From: a virus
Strand: one strand, 5' to 3'
DNA length: 34,300 nt
IMG/VR virus record: IMGVR_UViG_3300010399_000066
Coordinates: 1-34,300 of that record
The notes under the pieces were generated by a model. It saw only the letters and a program-made list of their open reading frames with translations, was not told the origin of the DNA and made no database searches. Below, piece by piece: positions 1 to 5,452 of this stretch (position 1 is its first letter; each line of letters opens with the position of its first letter). A program made the translations under genes and the position numbers.

Positions 1-675
1 CTTGACGCGTTCGGCACCCGGGCTGCCCTCGCCTGGCTCATGCCCGTCGCCGTCGACGGGTACGTCGTCGTTGCCCTTGTCCTGTGGATGTCACCGGTAC
101 CCGCTGCGGTGGCCCGGTTCGCCCGGGCCAACACCTACGCCGCCGCCGGAATCGGCGTCGCCGCCCAGTCCGCCTACCACTGCCTCACCGTACTGTCCGG
201 CACCGGCCTGGTATGGCAGGCCGTGCTCGCCGCGATCGTCGGCGCACTGCCGCCGGCCGGGGCCGCGCTCAGCGTCCACATGCGCGCCCTGCTCATCCGC
301 GAGTCCCGGCCCGCAGTGCCGTCGCCACTTCCGCCCTCGATCGCGGAAGCGCCGCAGGTCACCGCCCCGACGCCGGCCGAGCCGGTTCCCGCCGAGCTTC
401 TCTCGCCCGAGCCGGTACCGGCCGTCGACCTCGATCAACCCGCCAAGGTCCGCAAGCCGGCGCCGGCTACCGCCCCCCGCCGGGCGTTCGCCACGACCCA
501 GCGCGCCGCCGCGGCCATGCAGAGCGACGGCATGACCGTGGCCGAGATCGCGGAAGCGCTCGGCGTGTCCGAGCGCCAGGTACGCAACGCCCTCAAGCCG
601 GTCCCGGTCGGCGCCGGCGTAGCGGTGGGCGCGGACAGCACTTCCCCGCCGGCCGCGCCCACGGGGGAGCGCTGA
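1..675 (+). CDS. DUF2637/SpdB-like membrane protein with C-terminal HTH, 5' partial
   Basis: The frame is open from base 1, so the true start is upstream; an internal ATG at 40 is not needed. The N-terminal half is hydrophobic, with about three visible membrane segments, and contains the LMPVAVDGYVVVALVLWM stretch typical of DUF2637 proteins. These are related to the SpdB spread proteins of Streptomyces plasmids and pSAM2-type elements. A Pro/Ala-rich linker follows, then a C-terminal helix-turn-helix (MTVAEIAEALGVSERQVRNAL). By family it would sit in the membrane and help plasmid or element transfer between mycelial compartments; that role is inferred. The next gene starts in a TGATG overlap at 675, so the five genes to 2141 form one operon. 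The family call is fairly secure, the transfer role is not. Confidence 0.75.
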   Translation, partial: LDAFGTRAALAWLMPVAVDGYVVVALVLWMSPVPAAVARFARANTYAAAGIGVAAQSAYHCLTVLSGTGLVWQAVLAAIVGALPPAGAALSVHMRALLIRESRPAVPSPLPPSIAEAPQVTAPTPAEPVPAELLSPEPVPAVDLDQPAKVRKPAPATAPRRAFATTQRAAAAMQSDGMTVAEIAEALGVSERQVRNALKPVPVGAGVAVGADSTSPPAAPTGER

Positions 676-1262
676 TGTTCCTCGCCGTCGTCGACCCGCG
701 CGGGCCGGCCACCGTTGCGCCGACCATGTCCGCGACCGCCGTGTTCGCGCTGATGCTCACCGCTCTGCTCGTGGACTACTCCTCGTTCGGGCCGGACAGC
801 CTCCGGGACCGGGCCGCGTTCCTCATGGGGTTGGCGGCGGTACGGGTCGGCTGGGACGGCAGCGCCCTCGACCGGTACACCGTCGACACCATCAGCGCCT
901 GGATCAACGAGGCCAAACGCACCGGCAACACCGACCTCGCGGCCGCCCGCACCGGTGAAGTCCTCGGCGTCCTCGTCTGCCTTCTCGCGATGTACTGCGC
1001 CGGGTGCCTCCTGCCCACCAAGGCCAGCGCCAAGCTGGGCCGCTACGCCCTGCTCGCGTTCACCCCCGCCGCCGGTCGATCCGGCGGCGGGTCCGCGGGA
1101 TCGAGGTACCGGCTCAACTGGCGGCTGTGGGCCTGCGCCTGGCTGCTCGGCATGCTCGCCGACCTCGGCGGCGGCGCCATCGGCGAAGCCACCCAGGGGT
1201 TCATCGACCTCGTCGTCCGCGTCCTCACGCCGGTCCCCGGCTGGCTGTTCGGAGTGTCCTGA
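675..1262 (+). CDS. Predicted membrane protein in the Spd-like operon
   Basis: A 195-aa protein whose ATG overlaps the upstream stop (TGATG). Three or four hydrophobic segments are visible: near residues 15-35, a Cys-containing one around 95-115, one around 150-165 and a C-terminal one. The middle is hydrophilic and basic. I do not recognise the family by sequence. Position after a DUF2637 protein and tight coupling suggest a partner membrane component of a transfer or spread system, as such operons often carry several small membrane proteins. Nothing catalytic is visible. The existence of the gene is well supported by coupling and by continuous GC3-biased coding; the function is open. Confidence 0.7.
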   Translation: MFLAVVDPRGPATVAPTMSATAVFALMLTALLVDYSSFGPDSLRDRAAFLMGLAAVRVGWDGSALDRYTVDTISAWINEAKRTGNTDLAAARTGEVLGVLVCLLAMYCAGCLLPTKASAKLGRYALLAFTPAAGRSGGGSAGSRYRLNWRLWACAWLLGMLADLGGGAIGEATQGFIDLVVRVLTPVPGWLFGVS

Positions 1263-1684
1263 TGCGCCTGCTCGCCCTCATTGCCGCCCTGGCCGTGTTC
1301 GCGCTGTACGCCCAATGGCGCCACGACCACCCCTCCCCCGGGGAAGGGCCACCCCTGGGAGAGTGGCTCAAGTCCCTGGTCAGCCGTGACACTGACACCG
1401 ACGTCGACACTGACCTTGACCCTGACATCGTCGTCCCGGCCGGGTACCGGCTCGTGCCCGTCGACGAGCACCGCACCGAGGTCGAGTGGTACCCGACCCT
1501 CGACGACCTCCCGCCGGCCGTACCGACCGACGAACCCGAACAGAGCCGCCTGCAGGCGTGGGTCGCCGACGCGGTCGACCGGGGAGTCCGCACCAAAGAC
1601 ATCGTCAAACAGGGCACCCGGCTGTTTCGGGTGAGCACACGCACCATCACCCGGGCAATCAGCGCGGTCCGGACCCGAACATGA
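1262..1684 (+). CDS. Membrane-anchored small protein with C-terminal HTH-like segment
   Basis: A 140-aa protein starting at an ATG in a TGATG overlap at 1262. It begins with a short hydrophobic helix (LLALIAALAVFALYAQW), a probable N-terminal anchor. An Asp/Thr-rich acidic stretch follows near residues 42-58 (DTDTDVDTDLDPD), then a GYRLVPVDEHRTEVEWYPTL segment. The C-terminus resembles a short helix-turn-helix (RLFRVSTRTITRAISAVRT), echoing the HTH at the end of the DUF2637 protein two genes upstream. Two membrane-linked proteins with terminal HTHs in one operon is notable. No family was recognised; a role in transfer is inferred only from the neighbours. Confidence 0.65.
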   Translation: MRLLALIAALAVFALYAQWRHDHPSPGEGPPLGEWLKSLVSRDTDTDVDTDLDPDIVVPAGYRLVPVDEHRTEVEWYPTLDDLPPAVPTDEPEQSRLQAWVADAVDRGVRTKDIVKQGTRLFRVSTRTITRAISAVRTRT

Positions 1685-1881
1685 TCACCGTCATCTACCG
1701 GTACGGCCGCGACGAGCTGTACACCGCCACCGTCCACGAAGTGCCGGTGGTGGGCGACGAGGTCACCATCCCCGCCCACGCCATCCCCGTGTGGACGGTG
1801 ACCGGGCGCCGCTGGCTCACCCTCGACCGCGACCACGGACCGCACGGGCAGCACGTCGAGGTGTGGGTCGTCCCGTGCTGA
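1681..1881 (+). CDS. Small conserved-looking protein, 66 aa
   Basis: The ATG at 1681 overlaps the upstream stop by 4 nt (ATGA), the usual coupling signal in this operon. The product begins MITVIYRYGRDELYTATVHE and appears to be a small all-beta protein: alternating hydrophobic residues, two VW-containing strands and no membrane segment or cysteine cluster apart from a terminal Cys. No function is recognised. Its stop overlaps the start of the next gene. It probably accompanies the Spd-like genes as a cytoplasmic accessory protein. Confidence 0.6.
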   Translation: MITVIYRYGRDELYTATVHEVPVVGDEVTIPAHAIPVWTVTGRRWLTLDRDHGPHGQHVEVWVVPC

Positions 1882-2141
1882 GCACCGCTCATCCGCCGTG
1901 GTGCGCCCGCGGGCACCGGTGCGGCCTCGGCGAGCACCGGTCCGCGCCGCACGTGGTGCAGGTGGCCGGCGTCGGGCGGGCCGTCCTCACCCGGGTCCGC
2001 GGTGCCGGCGGCCGGGAGCACGCCGAGGTGCTCGTGCGCCTGGAGCTCGCCGGGCACGAGCCGCGGGCACGGTGGCAGCTGGGGATGCTGCTCGCCGGGA
2101 TGGGGCGGGTCCTCGGCCGGGCGCGGGCGCTACGCGGCTGA
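1875..2141 (+). CDS. Small protein of unknown function, last gene of the Spd-like operon
   Basis: A GTG at 1875 lies 7 nt inside the end of the preceding gene; starting here gives an 88-aa protein with no upstream extension into non-coding sequence. It carries His/Cys residues near the N-terminus (HPPWCARGHRCGLGEH) that could bind a metal, then a basic helical C-terminus. I do not recognise a family. The operon ends here: a strong inverted repeat begins 12 nt after the stop. An alternative reading frame (1898-2314) also stays open, but it runs through the hairpin and into the opposite-strand gene, so it is rejected. Confidence 0.55.
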   Translation: MLSTAHPPWCARGHRCGLGEHRSAPHVVQVAGVGRAVLTRVRGAGGREHAEVLVRLELAGHEPRARWQLGMLLAGMGRVLGRARALRG

Positions 2142-2152
2142 CCCCGGACACG

Positions 2153-2205
2153 ACGAAGCCGCCCCGCCCACCTCCGAAGAATGGAGGCGGATGGGGCGGC
2201 TTCGT
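2153..2205. terminator. Bidirectional hairpin terminator
   Basis: A perfect 13-bp outer stem (ACGAAGCCGCCCC pairing with GGGGCGGCTTCGT) encloses a second small stem (CCTCC/GGAGG). It lies between the end of the rightward operon at 2141 and the end of the leftward DUF6941-like gene at 2221, so it can terminate both. The left arm shares GCCGCCCCGCCCACC with the hairpin at 3164-3197. Confidence 0.8.
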
Positions 2206-2220
2206 ACGTTCCCGGGGCTG

Positions 2221-2715
2221 CTACCCGCGGCGCACGATGGTCTGTTGCGGCACCAGAACACGGAATGGAACGCGCTCGACCAGCAGGCCGTTGATGGACA
2301 GTGCGAATCGGTAATAGCCCGGCGACTGGAAGACGAGCTGGTCGAGGTTGACCGCGAGCGGCACGACTTGGGACTCACCGAGCGGCATCGCGGTCATGCG
2401 GGGAACGGTCAATTGGACGCCGACGCCCATCGGGCGGCGCTCCTCGCTGCCATCGGGAATGCGCTGCGGCGGTCCGAGTGGCACCACTTCTCCGTCCTCG
2501 TTTTCCAGCTTGATCTCCAGCATGATGGCCTTGTTCGTGCCCGAGTACGGCACGCTGAGCAGGATCGCGAGCCCGATCCTGGGCTGCACGAACGGGAACT
2601 TCGGTGTGCCGAGGCTGCTCCAGCCGCCGCCGTGGACGAACAGCTTTCCTTCGGCGGTCGACACCGAGTCGCAGAGCATGGCATTGATGGCGAATTCGCC
2701 TGGATTTTCGATCAA
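2221..2715 (-). CDS. DUF6941-like protein
   Basis: A 164-aa protein. I chose TTG at 2715 because GGGAG lies 8 nt before it and because the longer open frame to 2814 runs across a divergent promoter region. An internal ATG twelve codons on would start MLCDSV and is possible. The stretch AMLCDSVSTAEGKLFVHGGGW, then RIGLAILLSVPYSGTNKAI and LEIKLENEDGE, matches the pattern of DUF6941 proteins, predicted all-beta proteins of unknown role found widely in actinobacteria. It ends with a beta-rich GYYRFALSINGLLVERVPFRV segment. It sits between two terminators, opposite a ribbon-helix-helix regulator, and is less GC-rich than the phage late genes, as expected of an acquired accessory gene. No catalytic residues are evident. 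Confidence 0.7.
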   Translation of the reverse strand: MIENPGEFAINAMLCDSVSTAEGKLFVHGGGWSSLGTPKFPFVQPRIGLAILLSVPYSGTNKAIMLEIKLENEDGEVVPLGPPQRIPDGSEERRPMGVGVQLTVPRMTAMPLGESQVVPLAVNLDQLVFQSPGYYRFALSINGLLVERVPFRVLVPQQTIVRRG

Positions 2716-2813
2716 GTGGTCAACTCCCGTATGACGATAAGCGCTCTTGCTCGCCCTTGATCGTACACACGATGACCCGATTGAGCGACTGGTGGCGATG
2801 ACGCTGTGGGTCA

Positions 2814-2834
2814 TGCTGTACTACGGATACAGCA
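2814..2834. promoter_or_regulatory. Inverted repeat upstream of the RHH gene, possible operator
   Basis: TGCTGTA at 2814-2820 and TACAGCA at 2828-2834 form a perfect 7-bp-arm dyad with a 7-bp spacer. It sits 22 bp before the ribbon-helix-helix gene start, in the divergent intergenic region. RHH proteins often repress their own promoter through such dyads; binding here is inferred. Confidence 0.5.
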
Positions 2835-2856
2835 AGCAATGAGGGGGCCACCACCG

Positions 2857-3144
2857 ATGGCAAAGGAACCAAGGGGCGCGATTCTGTCCGTCCGGGTCTC
2901 GGATGACGAGCAGGTCCTGCTCCGCAAGATGGCCGAAGACCGCGGAACCTCGGTGTCGGACCTAGTCCGCTCGTTCGTGGCACGCGAGGTCGGCGTGATC
3001 ACCAGCGAGACCATCACAACCAGCACCTCGTGGACGGGCAGCGCTGCCGACCCGCAGGCACAGCCGATCTGGTTCGCTGGGGAGCAAGCTGTGGTTGACG
3101 GGAGCACTGTGACCATCATGACCAGCGAGCCCGACTGGATGTAA
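2857..3144 (+). CDS. Ribbon-helix-helix (CopG/Arc-like) DNA-binding protein
   Basis: A 95-aa protein. The ATG at 2857 is preferred over an in-frame upstream start at 2806 because GAGGGGG precedes it and because the upstream start would read through the inverted repeat. Residues about 6-42 fit the RHH fold: a beta strand (AILSVRVSDD), helix A (EQVLLRKMAEDRG) and helix B (SVSDLVRSFVAREVG). The C-terminal 50 residues, rich in Ser/Thr and Trp, are unlike known toxin partners. RHH proteins dimerise and bind DNA with the N-terminal strand pair. The gene is divergent from the DUF6941-like gene and probably regulates one or both through the dyad at 2814-2834. No toxin gene lies next to it, so an antitoxin role is not supported. 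Confidence 0.75.
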   Translation: MAKEPRGAILSVRVSDDEQVLLRKMAEDRGTSVSDLVRSFVAREVGVITSETITTSTSWTGSAADPQAQPIWFAGEQAVVDGSTVTIMTSEPDWM

Positions 3145-3163
3145 CCTTCGCCAGACGCGACGA

Positions 3164-3197
3164 GCCGCCCCGCCCACCCGAAGGTGAGCGGGGCGGC
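3164..3197. terminator. Hairpin terminator
   Basis: A perfect 10-bp stem, GCCGCCCCGC (3164-3173) with GCGGGGCGGC (3188-3197), and a 14-nt loop. It follows the rightward RHH gene and lies 20 bp beyond the leftward holin-like gene, so it probably ends both RHH and late phage transcription. Confidence 0.8.
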
Positions 3198-3216
3198 CTG
3201 TATTTCTATCGGCTCG

Positions 3217-3429
3217 CTACGCGGACGGGCGCCGCTGGCTGGCGAAGTCCGCCGGCAACGTCGCCACCCGGCCCGTGTACGCCGCCGTGCCCGTCTGCAC
3301 TGCGGCGACGATCAGCACGAACCAGGCCGCCGCCGTGGGCGTCAGCAGGTCCGCGAGGTTCCCGGCAGCGGCGATCACCTGCAGGGCGGCGAGGATCGCC
3401 GTCCACACGCCGAGCATCTTGGACGTCAT
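3217..3429 (-). CDS. Holin-like small membrane protein
   Basis: A 70-aa protein with ATG at 3429 preceded by AGAGGAAAG. Two hydrophobic segments are visible, residues about 6-27 (GVWTAILAALQVIAAAGNLA) and 33-55 (TAAAWFVLIVAAVQTGTAAY), separated by a short turn with an Asp, and the C-terminus is short and basic. Size, topology and position as the last leftward gene of the lysis cluster fit a class II-type phage holin that would make lesions in the cytoplasmic membrane. The sequence alone does not prove lytic function; another small phage membrane protein is possible. The plus-strand gene at 3474-3770 separates it from the other lysis genes. Confidence 0.6.
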   Translation of the reverse strand: MTSKMLGVWTAILAALQVIAAAGNLADLLTPTAAAWFVLIVAAVQTGTAAYTGRVATLPADFASQRRPSA

Positions 3430-3461
3430 GATCTTTCCTCTCGAAGTTGTTCGAACGGCTG

Positions 3462-3467
3462 TACGAT
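3462..3467 (+). promoter_or_regulatory. Putative -10 hexamer for a leaderless gene
   Basis: TACGAT fits the actinobacterial TANNNT -10 pattern and ends exactly 6 nt before the ATG at 3474, the spacing expected if transcription starts at the A of the start codon. No convincing -35 is present. Confidence 0.45.
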
Positions 3468-3473
3468 GCGCCG

Positions 3474-3770
3474 ATGGCGCGTGATCAGGACCTCGAACGG
3501 GCCGCCGAGCAGTACCGCCGAGCAGCCCTGCTGCTGACCCGGAACATGAGCGAGCTGCGCCGCGCGCACGTCCCGGTCGACCCCGAGCCGGACGGCACGC
3601 CGCCGGCGTGGACGCCCGAGCAGCGCGAACTCGTGTTCGGCGCCGCCTGGTCGTGGTGGTGCTACGCCCGCGCCCGCGGCGAGTACGACGCCCTGGTCGA
3701 CCCCGCCACAGCCGCGGTGGCCGAGCGCGCCGGCGAGCTGGTGCGCGAGCAGTTCCCGCCGCTGGCCTGA
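3474..3770 (+). CDS. Small helical protein, plus-strand moron in the lysis region
   Basis: A 98-aa protein (MARDQDLERAAEQYRRAALL...) reading against the surrounding lysis genes. The ATG at 3474 is preferred to an in-frame upstream start at 3447 because it lies 6 nt after a TACGAT hexamer and has no Shine-Dalgarno, as in leaderless actinobacterial genes. It appears wholly alpha-helical: an amphipathic N-terminal helix, a proline-rich turn, then a Trp-rich helix (FGAAWSWWCYARARGEY) and a C-terminal helix. No membrane segment or known domain is seen. An isolated opposite-strand gene with its own promoter inside the late array is typical of a moron expressed in the lysogen. Function unknown. Confidence 0.6.
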   Translation: MARDQDLERAAEQYRRAALLLTRNMSELRRAHVPVDPEPDGTPPAWTPEQRELVFGAAWSWWCYARARGEYDALVDPATAAVAERAGELVREQFPPLA

Positions 3771-3784
3771 GACATACGCCGGCG

Positions 3785-4018
3785 TCACCGGGTCAACGCC
3801 AGAGCCGACACGACCAGCGCCGCAATCGCCACCAACGCCGCGATCGACGGCAGCGGCCACCGCCCCCGCTCCAAGGCGCGGATCCGCGCCTCGTGGTCCT
3901 CCACATCGCCCCGGATCGCCGACACGTCGTGCGCGACCCGCTGCAGGTCGCCGTGCATCAGCACCAGCCGGTCGTAGATCTCCCGCCCGGTGATCTGTAC
4001 GGCCAGCGGGTCCGACAT
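3785..4018 (-). CDS. XhlA/holin-like protein with a C-terminal membrane helix
   Basis: A 77-aa protein whose ATG overlaps the lysin stop (TGATG). Residues about 15-50 form a heptad-like amphipathic helix (IYDRLVLMHGDLQRVAHDVS, then RGDVEDHEARIRALERG), followed by a single membrane segment (SIAALVAIAALVVSALAL) and a two-residue tail. This coiled-coil plus terminal TM layout matches the XhlA-type proteins found next to phage lysins, which assist the holin or act as regulators of lysis. Coupling to the lysin supports a lysis role. It could itself be the holin, with the 3217-3429 protein as its partner. Confidence 0.65.
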   Translation of the reverse strand: MSDPLAVQITGREIYDRLVLMHGDLQRVAHDVSAIRGDVEDHEARIRALERGRWPLPSIAALVAIAALVVSALALTR

Positions 4019-4935
4019 CAGCCCGACGCCGGCGGTGCGAGCGCGGCGGCCAGGCGCTCGCGCAGCCGCTCCGCTTCCTGCCGCGAGCTGGCCAGCTCGG
4101 CGCGCATAGCGGCTAGCTCCGCGAGCGCCTTGCCCATCGCGGCCGACTCCGCCGCCGCCACGGCGTCGATCCTTGCCAGAATCGGCGCGGTGTCGATCGT
4201 GCCGCCGGCGCTGCCGGTAACAGCCTTCGCGAACGAGTCGAACGCGGCCCGGAACGCAGCGTCGCGCGCCACCTCGCCCGCGTTGTTCGTACGCACCGCG
4301 GCCAACGTGTCGCTGATGTTCCACGCTGCGATCCAGAGCAGATCAGCGGCCTTGCCAGGTCCGGGCTGCCTACCGGTCGGGTCACGGAGCAGTTCATCGA
4401 ACGCGCCCATGTCGTCTCCTTCGATCAAGGTCCGGAGCAGGCCGAGAAGGTTCCGGGCGTCCGCGCGCCGGCCCTCGCTGTCGCGGAACAGTGAGATGTG
4501 CGTGTGGGTCAGGTGCGACGAGTCGCCGGACTCCCGGATGCCGAGCCGGTCCCAGCGCAGGACCCGCTTCCCGTCCGGGCTGTAGATCACCTCGCGGATG
4601 TCCGCGCACCGGGGATCGCCGGCCTTGCACCGCTCGACCAGGGCCACCGACAGGGACCGCAGCGTGACGACCGACCCGTCCGGGCGGCGGTGCTCGAAGT
4701 AGCCGATGTCGATCGCACTGGCCGCGTTCGACCCGGGCCGGTCGCGGCTGCTCTCCCGCTTGGAGTAGTCCGACAGCAGCCGCCCGACCCGGTTGAGATC
4801 GTCGTTGCCCTCGTGGTAGCCGCCCGTGGCGACGTGGTCCGGGTCGCCAACGATCCCGATCGCGTCGGCGGCCAGGTCCAGGGTGACGAGCAGCCACCGC
4901 CGGATGTCGAGCAGATCAGTCGGTGCGTACGTCAC
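4018..4935 (-). CDS. Putative endolysin (M15-like peptidase fold suspected)
   Basis: A 305-aa protein. I chose GTG at 4935 because GGGGGAGG lies just upstream and the longer frame to 5136 would overlap the preceding gene with non-coding-like sequence. The N-terminal 175 residues contain conserved-looking His/Asp motifs: GGYHEG (H41), SAIDIG (D76), then HLTHTHISLF (H144, H146), an arrangement suggesting a zinc peptidase active site related to M15 peptidoglycan hydrolases. Spacing differs from canonical SxHxxGxAxD enzymes, so the assignment is tentative. Residues 181-305 look like a cell-binding or oligomerisation region ending in a long coiled coil (ELAAMRAELASSRQEAERLR). Its place between tail genes and holin-like genes strongly suggests the lysin cleaving host peptidoglycan. 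No signal peptide is seen, so it needs a holin. Confidence 0.6.
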   Translation of the reverse strand: MTYAPTDLLDIRRWLLVTLDLAADAIGIVGDPDHVATGGYHEGNDDLNRVGRLLSDYSKRESSRDRPGSNAASAIDIGYFEHRRPDGSVVTLRSLSVALVERCKAGDPRCADIREVIYSPDGKRVLRWDRLGIRESGDSSHLTHTHISLFRDSEGRRADARNLLGLLRTLIEGDDMGAFDELLRDPTGRQPGPGKAADLLWIAAWNISDTLAAVRTNNAGEVARDAAFRAAFDSFAKAVTGSAGGTIDTAPILARIDAVAAAESAAMGKALAELAAMRAELASSRQEAERLRERLAAALAPPASG

Positions 4936-4948
4936 GACGCCTCCCCCG

Positions 4949-5443
4949 CTAGGCCGGTCGGTAGCTGTAGAACAGCCGATAGGTGTCGTTGACCGCTGGT
5001 ACGACAGGGTTTGCCGCGCCGAGGAAGTTCGCCACTCCGTCGTCGATGCAGGACAGGTAGCCGGCCGCCGCCGGGTAGCAGATCCCGGCGTGGTTCGTGC
5101 CTGGCGAGGCGTCGAGGTGGTACAGCTCCCCGACACCGCCGGTCAACTCGTCCGCGTGCGCGTTGAACGGCAGGCTGAACCGGTAGTCCCCAGTCCCGAC
5201 CACGAAGGACGTACCGATGATGACGAGGATCTTCACGTCGATCAGGTCAGCACCGGCCGGCCTGCGGTACAGCGCCTTGTACGTGCTGTTGCCCTTCGTG
5301 GGGTTGGTGCCGCTCGACGTGAGGGTGAACGTGCCGGAGTAGTCGACCCACCCCGGCGCGGTCAGGCTGTCGATCTGAGCCGACAACAGGTTCAGATCCG
5401 ACGCGGCCAGCGGCGCGCCGGCGAAGAACGTCGGCATGGGCAC
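4949..5443 (-). CDS. Tail-fibre-region structural protein
   Basis: A 164-aa protein from GTG at 5443, 5 nt after AGGAGG; an ATG two codons in (5437) is an alternative. It opens FFAGAPLAASDLNLLSAQID, a pattern recurrent in small distal-tail proteins of actinobacteriophages, where a short helical N-terminus is followed by a jelly-roll-like beta domain (here from GWVDYSGTFTLTSSG onward, with a GTGDYRFSLPFNAHA strand pair). Such proteins are thought to sit at the tail tip or fibre and may bind the host surface; this is family-pattern knowledge rather than proof. It lies between the minor tail protein and the lysin, 9 nt beyond the former. Confidence 0.6.
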   Translation of the reverse strand: MPMPTFFAGAPLAASDLNLLSAQIDSLTAPGWVDYSGTFTLTSSGTNPTKGNSTYKALYRRPAGADLIDVKILVIIGTSFVVGTGDYRFSLPFNAHADELTGGVGELYHLDASPGTNHAGICYPAAAGYLSCIDDGVANFLGAANPVVPAVNDTYRLFYSYRPA

Positions 5444-5452
5444 GGCAGCCTC

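Noticed and set aside
2221-3144. Toxin-antitoxin pair (RHH antitoxin with DUF6941-like toxin)
   Set aside because: The genes are divergent rather than in one operon, and the DUF6941-like protein has no toxin motif.
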